DNA of 64,000 bases from CBDCFV01 sp965216425 (GCA_965216425.1 CBDCFV010000003.1:1-64000), one strand, 5' to 3'; positions 41,196 to 51,122 are shown, counted from the first letter of the stretch. Program-made: numbers and translations. Notes: a model not told the origin generated them from the letters alone.

Positions 41196-44100
41196 CTAGC
41201 CTCCCTCAGACAATTGAAGGTAGCCTGCCAGAAGCGGGTATCCCTTCTTCCGTTTCCATAGGGTGTCCTTTCGGGAGGGGCACAGCGACTTGAAGTCGCA
41301 GAACCGGCAGTTGCTGAAGTCCCCTTGGTCCGGTTCGCCGGGGTTCGCCGGGAAAAGGCCGCTCTTGATGCCCGAAACAATAGTCGAAACCCCCTCTTTG
41401 AACCGTCCCAGGGTATCTTCGCTGGCTAGGTCAAGTGGCTCCGGCGGGGCCAGGGCGAATCCGCCCCTGCTTGAGGTAAACCAGTAGGCGGCGGTCACGT
41501 TCGCGTCTGATCCCAAGGCGCTCCGGGCAGCTAAGGAGTACACAGCCAATTGGAGGTGTTTGCCCTTGTCAATCGGGTCGTCTTTCAGTCCCGCGTAGGT
41601 CCTTGAACTGCCGGTCTTGTAGTCCATGACCAGGACGTTCCTGCCGGAGGAATCGGCGTCAACCCGGTCTATCACCCCCCGGAACTTCAAGGGCGGAGCC
41701 CCGTCCACCGGCAACTCCGCCGCGGGCCAAGAGTCTCCCTCCCTCCCGAAACCCGCTTCGAAGTGAAGGGGCGATACGCCAAACCGCCCTCTCAGATCGG
41801 TGTCCGCCTCGAGGAAGGAATACAGGTCACTGAGGATGTCATCCTGGTCCAACTGCCATATCAACCGTTTGCCTGTAACGCCCCGGGTTTCAGCATCCTT
41901 AAAGTGTGATCGGGCAATGCTTTCCAAGGCAGCCCGGTCGTGCCCGCTCCACGGTTCGCCGGGCTGGGGCAGCGTGTCTTCCTCCTTGGCCTTGCCGATA
42001 AACTGCTCCAATACCCCATGCACTAATGAACCCTTTTCCAAAGGGGTAATGGCATAGATTTCCTCCGGGTCGTCCAGTGCGCTGATGCGCAGCACATGTC
42101 CCAAAAAGTACCGGAACGGGCAGCCGGCCCATTGCTCCAGGCTGGTGGGAGACAAGGGCGTGTTTTCCAATCGTTCAGCCAATCTCGAACCTTCCAATGC
42201 CCCGGAAAGATTGCCGTCCCACTCAGTAAAGTTCCTACTTCCGTAACGTTGGCGGCCCAAGTCGAACGACTTGGCAAGGATGCCCGACGCCGCCAACGGG
42301 TGCGCCCTCGCCTCCAGCCCGGCCCGTTTCCAAGTCCACAACCGCTCCAGGTCGTAGTCGTGCAGGTCCGCTGCCGTGGAGACGGAAACCGACGCCAAGG
42401 ACTGGTCCATCGATCGGAGAATGGTAAGCCAGGGCTTGCCGTCCATCGACCACAGGTCCGACGTGTGTACTGGCTGTCCCTCTATGGCCGACGCCTGCTC
42501 CAGGAACCAGCGCGAAGGGTAGTGAGCACGCTGGCCGGCGGGATTGGCGCGGGGGAATGACAACGTTGCCTCCGGGGCCGCGCCCAAGGCCGAGAGGAAT
42601 GCGTACTTGTCCTCGGCAAGCCGCGAGTCCCGCAGGGGTAGACCTGCCCCTGCGCCCCCGGCCTCTTGCCTGCTGGCGTCGGGGATGAGAGGGTCGTCCC
42701 CGGTCGGCGCAGGTACGGCGCCCTCTATCATGCCGACGATGTGGATAACGTCGAAATTCATTGCGGCGGCCGAGGCAATGGAGCCGACGAATACGCCCTG
42801 TCCGGTCACTCCGGAATGGCCCGCGGGGATCTGCAACGCTTCCTCCAAGCTCGTTTTGAATACGTCAAGCCGTGGTGAAGGGTCGACTTCCTCTGCCGCC
42901 GCCAAGCCCTCCAGGATGCCTTTTATCTTGTCGAAAACACTCCTTTCCGGTTCGGGTATCTGGGAATCCGGGGCCAAGTAGCGGGTGAAGAGGTCCAGCG
43001 CCCAGCCGGAAAAAACGTTCCACGCGCTCCCATCCGGGGGCGGCGACACGTCCGTGGACAAGCGGCGGACGAATCGCAGCAACCCGCGGGCAGCGCGGGC
43101 CTCTGTCATCATCAGGTCGGCGTGGGCCTCGGAGATTTCCCCCTTCTGCTCCCTGAAACGGGCTGAGCGTTCCGTGTCCGAAGTGTAGCGGTCCAAGCGT
43201 TCCACCCACTGTTCCAGCCCGCCCACTACTCCGGCCTTCTTTGAAATCGCGTCCCAGTTGCTCGGACTGAACCCCGCGGCGTCACTGTTTCCCGGAGGCT
43301 GCACCGGGCAACCCATGAGCCAATTCATCACCGCGTCGCGGGAGAGCTGACCGTCAGAAAGATTCATCAGGCCGGTGAGAGTCCTGCCCACGGCGGTCTG
43401 GGACAAGGGAAAAGAATTGGGGCCGGAAACCGGGATACCGGCAAGCTGCAACTCCTCCCGCACCAGGGTGCTATAGGGCGTCTGCGCCCCGTAAAGCGTA
43501 GCCATGCGGTGGAACGGAGCCCCCTGCTCCGCACGATTTACGACCTGGCGTATGACCCACCGTACCTCTTCATGCGGGTCCGGTGCGATGAGCAGCCGCT
43601 TGCCGGATGGAGCCAAGGCTGGGACCTGTTCATCGCTCCGGGTCGTCTGCCGTTCGGGTTCGCCCAAGAAGGGAAACAGATCATTCGCCAGCGTTTCAAT
43701 GGGAGCGTCCGCATCTGCGTCCCCGGTAAGCTCCAGCAAAACGGCGCACCTGTCGGCGGCGGCCAAGGCCGCAACCAGGTCTTTCTCCCCAGGCGATATG
43801 CTGGACAGCCGGAAGAACAGGATGAACCCCAAGTCAGAAAGCCCTGCCGTCCTGCCGGCCCGCACCGCTTCGGCAGCGGCCTTGGCAAGGTCCTCTGCGT
43901 CATAGAACTCCTTGGTCTGCTCCCGGAAGCTCCGGTACAACCCCACCACCTCTTCACGAAGCCCACCCTGTCCGGACAACCGGCCCAATGCCTCTTCAGA
44001 GGCATGGCGAATCTGGCGAAAGGTCCTTCTGATGCTCGTGATGGTCGATGAATGGGAACTGACTTCCGAAAGGACTCCCGAAGACTTCGTGGTTACCGCG

Positions 44101-44417
44101 CGAACGGCCGCGTTTTCCAGGACTGGCGTAAGGGGTCTGTGGCCTTGTGAGGCCAGCGACGGAGCGCCCAGGAACTCGGCCAGCCGGGGGAACACCAGGA
44201 ACCTCACGTTGGCAAACCCGGAGCGGCCCAACTCGTGCCGCATGGCCAAGTTTGCGTAGACGGAGGGCCCGACGATGGTGACCGGCGCCAACGGGTCTCC
44301 CTGCTGGACCAAGTCCACAACCCGCCTCAAGTAATTAGGCGAGTCTCCGGACGCAAGGCGAAGAGCCAGCCTGGGACAGTCGTCCGGCCGCAAGGTTTGT
44401 TTGGCGTTCAAGGCCAT
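41196..44417 (-). CDS. addB: AddB-like nuclease subunit with iron-sulfur nuclease domain
   Basis: About 1073 residues. The N-terminal part (VTIVGPSVYANLAMRHELGR, FLVFPRLAEFLG) is an inactivated helicase-like fold without a normal Walker A. The C-terminus has the nuclease motif VLVMDYKTGSSRTY and four cysteines: one in EQWAGCPFRYFLG (about 760) and three in NCRFCDFKSLCPSR (about 1035-1045), the 4Fe-4S staple known from AddB. ATG 44417 has GAGG upstream; a longer frame to 44507 exists. Together with AddA it forms a dual-nuclease helicase. No RecD-like gene is nearby. Confidence 0.88.
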   Translation of the reverse strand: MALNAKQTLRPDDCPRLALRLASGDSPNYLRRVVDLVQQGDPLAPVTIVGPSVYANLAMRHELGRSGFANVRFLVFPRLAEFLGAPSLASQGHRPLTPVLENAAVRAVTTKSSGVLSEVSSHSSTITSIRRTFRQIRHASEEALGRLSGQGGLREEVVGLYRSFREQTKEFYDAEDLAKAAAEAVRAGRTAGLSDLGFILFFRLSSISPGEKDLVAALAAADRCAVLLELTGDADADAPIETLANDLFPFLGEPERQTTRSDEQVPALAPSGKRLLIAPDPHEEVRWVIRQVVNRAEQGAPFHRMATLYGAQTPYSTLVREELQLAGIPVSGPNSFPLSQTAVGRTLTGLMNLSDGQLSRDAVMNWLMGCPVQPPGNSDAAGFSPSNWDAISKKAGVVGGLEQWVERLDRYTSDTERSARFREQKGEISEAHADLMMTEARAARGLLRFVRRLSTDVSPPPDGSAWNVFSGWALDLFTRYLAPDSQIPEPERSVFDKIKGILEGLAAAEEVDPSPRLDVFKTSLEEALQIPAGHSGVTGQGVFVGSIASAAAMNFDVIHIVGMIEGAVPAPTGDDPLIPDASRQEAGGAGAGLPLRDSRLAEDKYAFLSALGAAPEATLSFPRANPAGQRAHYPSRWFLEQASAIEGQPVHTSDLWSMDGKPWLTILRSMDQSLASVSVSTAADLHDYDLERLWTWKRAGLEARAHPLAASGILAKSFDLGRQRYGSRNFTEWDGNLSGALEGSRLAERLENTPLSPTSLEQWAGCPFRYFLGHVLRISALDDPEEIYAITPLEKGSLVHGVLEQFIGKAKEEDTLPQPGEPWSGHDRAALESIARSHFKDAETRGVTGKRLIWQLDQDDILSDLYSFLEADTDLRGRFGVSPLHFEAGFGREGDSWPAAELPVDGAPPLKFRGVIDRVDADSSGRNVLVMDYKTGSSRTYAGLKDDPIDKGKHLQLAVYSLAARSALGSDANVTAAYWFTSSRGGFALAPPEPLDLASEDTLGRFKEGVSTIVSGIKSGLFPANPGEPDQGDFSNCRFCDFKSLCPSRKDTLWKRKKGYPLLAGYLQLSEGG

Positions 44418-44521
44418 CTGTCCCTCGCCGCTTGCTAGAATAAAGATAGCATTGGTTTGAGCCGAGTGTAGCGCGAGGGGCGTGGGCTTGCAAAGGGAAT
44501 CCGTCACACAAGTGTGACCAA

Positions 44522-44755
44522 TAAACTATCTCAAAACATGGTGAAGTCCCCAACAAACACGGTGAAGTCCCCAACAAACATAGTACATCACCCACTCCGT
44601 CATTCCCGCACCCAACCGGGTACAGCACCCAACCCGTCATTCCCGCACCCAACCGGGCACAGCACCCACCCCGTCATTCCCGCGCAGGCGGGAATCCATA
44701 CGTTTAAGCCATATTCAAGTTAAGGTTAGCAGGACTGGTTAGTTTTGAATCAGGA
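44522..44755. repeat. MITE family A, copy 4 (decayed, expanded)
   Basis: The left end AAACTATCTCAAAAC (44523-44537) matches the family; the right end is reduced to GTTTTGA near 44742-44748. The core has tandem repeats of a GGTGAAGTCCCCAACAAACA unit and of the CCCGTCATTCCCGCACCCAA unit, then the common GCGCAGGCGGGAATCCATA hairpin. No clear target duplication remains. Confidence 0.55.
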
Positions 44756-44787
44756 TCTACCCGATTTCAGAATTCTCAATATAGGCG

Positions 44788-44835
44788 CCCCTAATCCTGT
44801 TAATCCTGTAATCCTGCAAATCCTGATTCAGACAA
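44788..44835. repeat. TCCTG-rich short repeat, copy 1
   Basis: A run of AATCCTG-like heptads ending in CCTGATTCAGACAA. The same sequence recurs at about 51088-51122 and 51556-51598, always in non-coding DNA and ending in TTCAGACAA. Confidence 0.6.
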
Positions 44836-44874
44836 TCACCCCCTGACCGCAACCGTGCAAAAGGTAACTAACCC

Positions 44875-45624
44875 ATGACGGACAACCCGATGGCGGGCAT
44901 CCGCCTCTACAACGAGTTGGCTTACCTGTGGTCGGTGATAAGTCCCGCCGAGGACTACGCCGAGGAAGCGTTGTATTGGCTGCGGGCCATTGGCGCCAAG
45001 CTCGGCCCGGGAAGACATAGTCTCCTGGAGTTGGGCGTGGGAGGCGGGCACCTGCTCTCCCACCTGACGCCTCATCACGAGGCCGCGGCGGTGGACTTAT
45101 CGCCGCGTATGCTGGAGTTGTCGCGCCGGCGGAACCCGGAAGTGGAACACCACTTGGGAGACATGAGGACGGTCCGGTTGGGGTGGCGGTTCGACGCCGT
45201 CCTGATTCACGACGCCGTCGGATACATGCTGACCGAAGACGACCTGCGGGCCGCGTTCGAAACGTCGCGGGCCCACCTGCGCCCCGGGGGCCTCCTGCTG
45301 GTGGCCCCGGATATAGTCACGGAGTCCTTCCGAGAAGGCAAGGTAATTCGCTGGACCACTTCCTCCGGCGGCGTAACCATAACGACCGAAGAGCGTCTTC
45401 ACGACCCGGACCCTTCCGATACTTGGATCGAGTCCCTGTTCACCTACGAAATTACGGAAAACGGCGTCCGTCGGGTGGTACAGGACCTGCACGTCACCGG
45501 CTTGTTTTCCCTCAAAGCATGGACGTCGCTCTTGGAAGAAGCCGGATTCAACGTAGAAAGGACGCCCCTGCCGGGCCAGGACGGGTACGGAGAGTGGCTG
45601 TTTGCCGGGGTGCTGGGAGGATGA
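44875..45624 (+). CDS. Class I SAM-dependent methyltransferase of unknown substrate
   Basis: 249 residues with motif I LLELGVGGGHLLSHL, post-I AAAVDLSPRMLELSRR, motif II FDAVLIHDAVGYMLTEDDLR and LRPGGLLLVAPD. The C-terminal part (HVTGLFSLKAWTSLLEEAGF) is typical of small-molecule methyltransferases of the Methyltransf_25/11 groups. It is preceded by repeats rather than by an operon partner, and the TA-type genes downstream run in the opposite direction. The substrate cannot be inferred. Confidence 0.75.
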   Translation: MTDNPMAGIRLYNELAYLWSVISPAEDYAEEALYWLRAIGAKLGPGRHSLLELGVGGGHLLSHLTPHHEAAAVDLSPRMLELSRRRNPEVEHHLGDMRTVRLGWRFDAVLIHDAVGYMLTEDDLRAAFETSRAHLRPGGLLLVAPDIVTESFREGKVIRWTTSSGGVTITTEERLHDPDPSDTWIESLFTYEITENGVRRVVQDLHVTGLFSLKAWTSLLEEAGFNVERTPLPGQDGYGEWLFAGVLGG

Positions 45625-45664
45625 GGCCAATCCCGTCTCTACCTATCACCCTTTCTTTTGATTT

Positions 45665-45874
45665 TCACTTTCCCAAGTGTTGCGAGAGGAATGCCCTAAC
45701 GGCAGGAACCAACTCGTTAGGAATCGAGATTATTGTTTGCGTTGGATCATCCCAAGCCGCCTCATCTTCCGCCACCGCTTCCTCTTCGGTCTGGTGTTCA
45801 TAGTGGTCGAGTAGTTGTCGTACCCGCTCTCCGTCCCATCCGGGCGGGTAGGTGTTTGGGTCCTTCATCGCCAT
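45665..45874 (-). CDS. Small acidic protein, probable antitoxin of a TA-like pair
   Basis: 69 residues with the pattern NTYPPGWDGERVRQLLDHYE, an acidic centre (EEEAVAEDEAAWDD) and IISIPNELVPAVRAFLSQH at the end. It overlaps the upstream gene (45865) by 10 bp and is transcribed after it. Short acidic partners of this kind occur next to DUF4258/BrnT-like genes. The antitoxin role is inference from size, charge and gene order. Confidence 0.65.
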   Translation of the reverse strand: MAMKDPNTYPPGWDGERVRQLLDHYEHQTEEEAVAEDEAAWDDPTQTIISIPNELVPAVRAFLSQHLGK

Positions 45875-46152
45875 CTCCTCCTCATGCGTCTTCGGTGGGA
45901 TGCCAGAGGCCCGCCTGTCAATTCATACGCCGTTATGACAAAAATGTGGTCAGAATCTATATCTGGGACGTAGATAACACGAAGATACCGCCCGGCCAAG
46001 GTTTGTCCAATTGCTACACGCGAACGTGCTCGACTTGGTCTGTCTTCGCGCGGTGACGTCAAAATCTCCACCACTTCGTGCTCTTCGACCCCGTGATTGT
46101 TGATGTGTGGATAGCCTGTTTCCGGGTCAATATAAAACCGTATGTTAGTCAT
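45865..46152 (-). CDS. Small basic protein, probable toxin of a TA-like pair
   Basis: 95 residues: IRFYIDPETGYPHINNHGV, EEHEVVEILTSPREDR, GRYLRVIYVPDIDSDHIFVITAYEL and a strongly basic tail (SHRRRMRRRWR). The GRYLRVIYV...VFVITAYEL pattern is that of RelE/BrnT-like or DUF4258 proteins, which fold as small RNases. The overlap with the acidic gene that follows supports a toxin-antitoxin unit. The activity is untested. Confidence 0.65.
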   Translation of the reverse strand: MTNIRFYIDPETGYPHINNHGVEEHEVVEILTSPREDRPSRARSRVAIGQTLAGRYLRVIYVPDIDSDHIFVITAYELTGGPLASHRRRMRRRWR

Positions 46153-46177
46153 TGACGGCGAGCATCGATCTTATCAA

Positions 46178-46363
46178 TCACGGCCACTTTAAGGCTTTCA
46201 AATCTGCTTTCACTGCTTCAGCGGCATGTTCCCAATTAGTCGTTAGTGCTTGCTGTCGTGAAACAAAGCCCTTTGGGTTCTTATATCCCAACCTCACAAA
46301 CCTTCTGAGGACATTCCTCCCGTATACGCGCTTGAGCGGCGTCCCGAAAGCTGTCTCACGCAT
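46178..46363 (-). CDS. Hypothetical 61-residue protein
   Basis: A basic frame (LKRVYGRNVLRRFVRLGYKN, then EHAAEAVKADLKALKWP) fits exactly between two TA-like pairs on the same strand, with gaps of 6 and 25 bp. No family was recognised and the ribosome-binding site is weak. It is kept because of the tight spacing, but it may be spurious. Confidence 0.35.
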   Translation of the reverse strand: MRETAFGTPLKRVYGRNVLRRFVRLGYKNPKGFVSRQQALTTNWEHAAEAVKADLKALKWP

Positions 46364-46369
46364 TCAGGG

Positions 46370-46570
46370 TCAACCAGTCTCGATTTGCAGGGAGGAGAGG
46401 TCCAGGTTAGAGGACCGTTTGGAGAGGTGGAGCATTTCCACGCCCACTACTTCGTTCAATTCATTGTAGTCCAGCACCACTCCCGGCGACACTTCCTCCG
46501 ACTCCACGATCAGAGAGTCGTCCAAGCGCAAGTAAAGGGCGTCGGCTGCCTTATCAATGCGCAGTTTCAT
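46370..46570 (-). CDS. DUF2283-family protein, probable antitoxin
   Basis: 66 residues matching the DUF2283 pattern: KLRIDKAADALYLRLDD, VVLDYNELNEVVGVEMLHLS. Such proteins are commonly paired with DUF4258 genes as putative antitoxins. Its start overlaps the stop of the upstream DUF4258 gene by 4 bp, so the two are translationally coupled. Confidence 0.8.
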   Translation of the reverse strand: MKLRIDKAADALYLRLDDSLIVESEEVSPGVVLDYNELNEVVGVEMLHLSKRSSNLDLSSLQIETG

Positions 46571-46818
46571 AAATCTTCTCTCATGCTACGGTCAAAGAAT
46601 ACACTCACTACCCGCCAAGGTACAACACGGGTGTTCAGAACGACGCGCAACACGCGGTCGTCATACTCCGGGATGCGGCCATAAAAGCGCTCCACCGTTG
46701 GATCGTTCGGATCAGGCGTACGCAGTGCAGGCTCAGCCGTAACTCGTTCGACCCACTCCAGAAGAACCATTCGTTCCGCCATTACCTGTGCCGCGTGTTT
46801 GGTGAACTCCAGTTCCAT
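46567..46818 (-). CDS. DUF4258-family protein, probable toxin
   Basis: 83 residues: LEFTKHAAQVMAERMVLLEWVERV, then DDRVLRVVLNTRVVPWRVVSVFFDRSM. The N-terminal (F/Y)TxHAxxxMxxRxI-type segment and the VVSVFFDR end identify DUF4258. It forms a bicistronic unit with the DUF2283 gene and starts 17 bp after the stop of the restriction-modification gene, so it could be co-transcribed with it. Confidence 0.8.
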   Translation of the reverse strand: MELEFTKHAAQVMAERMVLLEWVERVTAEPALRTPDPNDPTVERFYGRIPEYDDRVLRVVLNTRVVPWRVVSVFFDRSMREDL

Positions 46819-46835
46819 GTGTCCGGGCCGCGGGC

Positions 46836-49800
46836 CTACCCCGCCACCACCGTGCGGGTGTCCCCTGCGGCCAGGGCGTTCATGTAGGCCAGGACCAGGT
46901 CACGGGTGCGGAAGCTGCCGAAGGCGGCCTCGTCTTCGCGGCGGACAATCGGGAAAGTCTCCAGCACGTAGGCCGCGTCGTCCCTCGACAGGCCGTATAG
47001 GATGAAGTACAGCGCGTCGAGTCTGGCCCGCAGGTGGCGGCGCTCCTCCTCATCCCAGATGAACGGCGGCCCGTCGTAACCCAAATCCTTGGCGAAGGGC
47101 GCCATGTCATGGGCGGTGTAGGTGAGGCGGAGAACGTGGTCGCGGACCAACTCGCGGGCGGTCGTGTAGCCGAACTGGCGGTCGTAGTCGCTGGGGGCGA
47201 TGACTGGGAGTTGTTCCAGTAGATACCAACTCAGGTTGGTTCCGTGTATCTTCTGTCTGGCAACGAAGTCGAAAGCGAAGCTATTGAGATTTGCCAGTAC
47301 GGAAGAAGCGTCTGAGGCGGATAGCCCGGCATCTGGGATAAGCAAGAAAACGCTATCTCCGAAGCCTGCCTTCGAGACCATACAGGAGATCATCGTTCTT
47401 ACGTCGGTTGACCGAGCGATGCGTCTGTAAGAGATGGTCCAGTCGGCGTTCCCGGGTTTCACTTGGTCTATTGCCCACTCCGGCACCCAGTATAGGGGCG
47501 TAGGCAAAAAAGCACGGTTCGCGTGCTGCTCCTCGCTAGTCTCCTCGCTCAAGTAGGGATTGTGTGTACTCTCTGGGTTGTATCGTACTGAATTGGCCCG
47601 GTGATCAAATTGATGAATCATTCGGCCTTGGTATAGAGGCAGGTACAATTCATTGCCCTTCTTCCAGCGGTTGCCTTGGGCCGGATAGAACCCTTCGCCC
47701 TCAAGTTGTGGCCTCGTGCGGAACAGGTGTGAATCGGAAGTCATGTTAAAGAGTGCCTGCATGTATCGGACTGGCCATGCCTTGTGTTCCTGACCACCTT
47801 GATGGGCAACCAACACGGGATGTCGCTGGTAGATGCGGCGGGTTATTTCGGCGTCTCGCCGAGTGCGGAAGATAGGCGCGGTGCCGGTATTGGGATTGAC
47901 GCGAATGAAATCATCCGGCGTCAACGGGAAGCACCGGTCCTCGTCTTTGAGTGTTTCAGGGTCATGGAGGAAGAAGGCGCACTCGGTCTCTTGGAATTGG
48001 CGTTCCTCGCCACCGAAAATGATGGCACAGAACTTGAAAGAGGCGTGAACATCCTTGAAAAAAATCTTGCGGTTCTCAAAATCGAACAGCCCTGCTACCC
48101 GCCCGCTGGTGGATACGGACTTGAAAAATTTGGCGGCAGTATAGTCCGCATAGATTCCAGAAGGTACGAGCAGCCCGATTATTCCGTCAGGCTGGACCAA
48201 GTTCATGGCCCGCTCAACAAACAGGGAATATAAATTGATACGCCCTGTGCTTAACAGACGATAATCCCCGCTGGAACGCACGAACGCCCGCATTGTTGTG
48301 GCACGGTCCCGGACCACTTGGTATTCGAGAGCAAGCTGGTCACCCTGATTGACACGTTGATTGATTATCTCTTTCCGGTCTGCCCCTGTTTGAGCGCCCA
48401 ACACCTCAACATCCCGGAGGGCAAACCACTCCACCTCTGGCTGTTCAATCTGGTCCCAGGGTGGGTTGCCGACTACGGCGTCGAAGCCTCCCTGCGGGTG
48501 GACGTTCTGCCATCCTTGCCACACGCCCGGAAAGGCGGCCTCCCAGTGGAGAAAATCTTCCCGGTCGGCGACGGCCCGGGCGGACGACCACAACTCCCTG
48601 AACGCCGGAGATATGGGTCCGGTTTCCGTCTCCTGGCCGGGGCCGCGAGACAACAGGGTGTAGGCGTTTCCCGGATGCTGGCCCAGGGTTTCCACCAATG
48701 GCGCTTCAAAGACGGCCCGCTCCTTCTTCTTCATCCCCGCGCTGAGCCATCGCAGGCCGCAGAGGGTATCGAACAGGCCGCGCAGGTCCGCCGTTGTCTT
48801 TTCTACGCTCTCGAACAGCGTGGCCGACTCCTGCACTTCGGCTATGTCGGCGTCGGACATCTCCTCGATGCGCTGCATACTCTCGGTGGCGGCCTCCGCC
48901 CCGGCAATGGCGCTCCCGGCGAACAGGCTTCCCAACTGCTGCAGGTCGTTGACGGCGTCCCGCACCCGCAGGCCGACCAGCGAGTCGCCGCAGCGCAGGT
49001 GGTGGTCCAGGAATGACAGCGGCGCGCCCACGGTGAAGCTGTGCAGCCAAAGGGAGACCTTGGCCAGTTCTACAGTGAGCGGGTTTTTGTCCACGCCGTA
49101 GATGCACCGTTTCAGCACCATGCGGCGGATGATGGCTTGGTCGGTCAGCTGGGACTCGTTGATGGTCCAGCCCGACTCCTTGGCCCGCGCCAGTATGTCG
49201 TCGCGGATGGCGGCTATCCGTTGCACCAGCGGGGAAACGTACTCGCCGTCCAGCCACCCCGGCACGGCGGGGACGTACTCGATAAGTTCGGCGATGTAGT
49301 CGGCCAGAAAGTCCACGGCGGTAACCAGAAAATGGCCGCTGCCCATGGCCGGGTCCAGCACCTTCAAATCCAGGGCCGCTTCCGCTGGGTCCAGCTTCAG
49401 CAGTTCGTCACGGCGTTGGGCCTTGGGACGCCGGTCGCTTTTGAGTTCCTCTGCCTTGTCTTCGAAGGCCCTGAGACGCTCCTCCGCCAACGGCGTCAGG
49501 GTGCGCTCGACAATCAGGTCGACCAGTTCCTGGGGAGTGAAGAAGCTGCCGCTGTCCCTGCGGGCGTAGGGGTTGGGGCGAATGACAACCCCGCCGGCAT
49601 CGTTCCGGGACGGCTCCCGTTCCAACAGGCGCTCGTAAATTGACCCGAGTTGCTGGACGGACATGTCCCGATAGTTGACGAACCGGCGTCCCTCGGGCGT
49701 CCTGGTGTGGCTCAAGTCGTAAATGACCGGGGCGACAACCGAGTCGGGCAAGCGCACGTTTTCCAGGATTGGGGCGGACTCGGCAGCAAAAAGCCCGCCG

Positions 49801-50861
49801 TTGTAGGGAGGCAGCCCTATGGAGGGGTCGCCCTTGTCGATTTGACGGAAGAGGGTGGCCAAGTGGCCGTAGTAGTTGGCGGCTACGCCCGAAAAGGCGT
49901 CTCCCCGCTCCATCCTTCGCGCCACGTCGTCCCGGACCCGTTTCCGCAGCCCGTAGTCGTCGTACCGTGGGTCGTTGACCGGCAGCAGGCCCCGGTCCTC
50001 GGCGTAGAGGAGAAAGAGCAGCCGGTACAGGAAGACCAGCGCCGCGTCCCGCACTTCTCCAAGGCCCGCGTTCGAGACCTCCGCCAGGGCAGTGACCAAG
50101 CTGGGGAAGACGCTTTCGAAAACAACCCCGGACAGGTCCTGGGCGACCTTTTCCTCGTACCTGCGTCCTTCCAGAATGGCCGTTTCCAGGAAGGTGGTGG
50201 TTGCGCCCTCTCGGCGTATGAAGGCGTCGCGGCGGAAGAGCAGGTAGAACGTCATGAGGCCGGCGTCGTCGTCACTCGCCAGCATCGTTTGCACGTTGGC
50301 TTCGTAGTAGGCGCTGGCGCGGGGCCTGGCCCGGTGGTCGTACAAGCGCCAGACGCCGCCGTTGGTCAGGATTCCCCACCTGATTCGCCCGTCGGAGACC
50401 GTCTCCGCCGTGGACAGGTACCGCAGAATCTGGCCGTGGGGTGTGCCGTTCTGGACCTTGTCGGCCAAGTCTCGGCTGTCGAGAGGAAGGCCGGACCGCT
50501 TGCTCTCCTCAATCACCAAAGCATCTTGGTAGCGGTCCTGTGAGTTGGCGCGCCCGGCGGCCCTCACCTTGGAACCGGCGTCGGCGAAAAGCAGGTGGTC
50601 GGGGATGTCCTCGTTCCTCTCCGTCCCTTGCTGCGGCAGGTAGTCGGTCCAGCCGAGAAGGTCCAGCGCCGGCCGCACCAGGTCCTGCTCAGTCAGGGAC
50701 TCGTTGGGCGACGTAAATTGAGTGAACTGGTCAATCCTGGCCGAAAGGGCTTCCTTGAAGGCGGTAAATGCCTGCGGCTTGCTCAAGCAGTCCCGCCACT
50801 CCGCAGTAGCCCGGATCCCGTCGGTAAGAAAATATTCAGTAAACAGTTGGCCGGGCATCAC
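46836..50861 (-). CDS. Large Eco57I-like restriction-modification protein (N6-adenine methylase)
   Basis: 1341 residues in one frame. The N-terminal part has a segment (DALVIEESKRSGLPLD) resembling a (D/E)xK nuclease or PglX/type IIG start. Methylase motif I DPAMGSGHFLVTAVDFLADY is at about 502, KRCIYGVDKNPLTVELAKVSL follows, and catalytic motif IV VVGNPPWDQ is at about 795. The C-terminal third contains a target-recognition-like region (FLPTPLYWVPEWAIDQVKPG) of the Eco57I/type IIG kind. These enzymes methylate and cut DNA with a single chain. A BREX-type PglX is an alternative, but no other BREX gene is present. It is flanked by TA-like genes. Confidence 0.8.
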   Translation of the reverse strand: MMPGQLFTEYFLTDGIRATAEWRDCLSKPQAFTAFKEALSARIDQFTQFTSPNESLTEQDLVRPALDLLGWTDYLPQQGTERNEDIPDHLLFADAGSKVRAAGRANSQDRYQDALVIEESKRSGLPLDSRDLADKVQNGTPHGQILRYLSTAETVSDGRIRWGILTNGGVWRLYDHRARPRASAYYEANVQTMLASDDDAGLMTFYLLFRRDAFIRREGATTTFLETAILEGRRYEEKVAQDLSGVVFESVFPSLVTALAEVSNAGLGEVRDAALVFLYRLLFLLYAEDRGLLPVNDPRYDDYGLRKRVRDDVARRMERGDAFSGVAANYYGHLATLFRQIDKGDPSIGLPPYNGGLFAAESAPILENVRLPDSVVAPVIYDLSHTRTPEGRRFVNYRDMSVQQLGSIYERLLEREPSRNDAGGVVIRPNPYARRDSGSFFTPQELVDLIVERTLTPLAEERLRAFEDKAEELKSDRRPKAQRRDELLKLDPAEAALDLKVLDPAMGSGHFLVTAVDFLADYIAELIEYVPAVPGWLDGEYVSPLVQRIAAIRDDILARAKESGWTINESQLTDQAIIRRMVLKRCIYGVDKNPLTVELAKVSLWLHSFTVGAPLSFLDHHLRCGDSLVGLRVRDAVNDLQQLGSLFAGSAIAGAEAATESMQRIEEMSDADIAEVQESATLFESVEKTTADLRGLFDTLCGLRWLSAGMKKKERAVFEAPLVETLGQHPGNAYTLLSRGPGQETETGPISPAFRELWSSARAVADREDFLHWEAAFPGVWQGWQNVHPQGGFDAVVGNPPWDQIEQPEVEWFALRDVEVLGAQTGADRKEIINQRVNQGDQLALEYQVVRDRATTMRAFVRSSGDYRLLSTGRINLYSLFVERAMNLVQPDGIIGLLVPSGIYADYTAAKFFKSVSTSGRVAGLFDFENRKIFFKDVHASFKFCAIIFGGEERQFQETECAFFLHDPETLKDEDRCFPLTPDDFIRVNPNTGTAPIFRTRRDAEITRRIYQRHPVLVAHQGGQEHKAWPVRYMQALFNMTSDSHLFRTRPQLEGEGFYPAQGNRWKKGNELYLPLYQGRMIHQFDHRANSVRYNPESTHNPYLSEETSEEQHANRAFLPTPLYWVPEWAIDQVKPGNADWTISYRRIARSTDVRTMISCMVSKAGFGDSVFLLIPDAGLSASDASSVLANLNSFAFDFVARQKIHGTNLSWYLLEQLPVIAPSDYDRQFGYTTARELVRDHVLRLTYTAHDMAPFAKDLGYDGPPFIWDEEERRHLRARLDALYFILYGLSRDDAAYVLETFPIVRREDEAAFGSFRTRDLVLAYMNALAAGDTRTVVAG

Positions 50862-51087
50862 AAGTCCAACAGGGAAGGCTGGTTACTCGAACTGCGAAGG
50901 TTCCCGCATAGGCCCACGGCTTGGGATTTCCAAGTCAACTCCGTAGATAATACCTCCACGGGCAACTCCACAACATTATATATGCCGGGTAACCTATGAC
51001 ATCACCAATAAGCCTCGCTAAACCCCGTTAGGCCAAGACCGCCTGAACCAGTATTACCGTATCTCAAGACTCTCAGCACAGAACCAA

Positions 51088-51122
51088 CTAATCCTGCTAA
51101 TCCTTAAATCCTGATTCAGACA
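51088..51122. repeat. TCCTG-rich short repeat, copy 2
   Basis: CTAATCCTGCTAATCCTTAA continuing to CCTGATTCAGACAA, very similar to the copies at 44788 and 51556. Confidence 0.6.

Noticed and set aside
46836..50861. BREX system with PglX
   Set aside because: The methylase resembles PglX in size, but none of BrxA, BrxB, BrxC, PglZ or BrxL is nearby.
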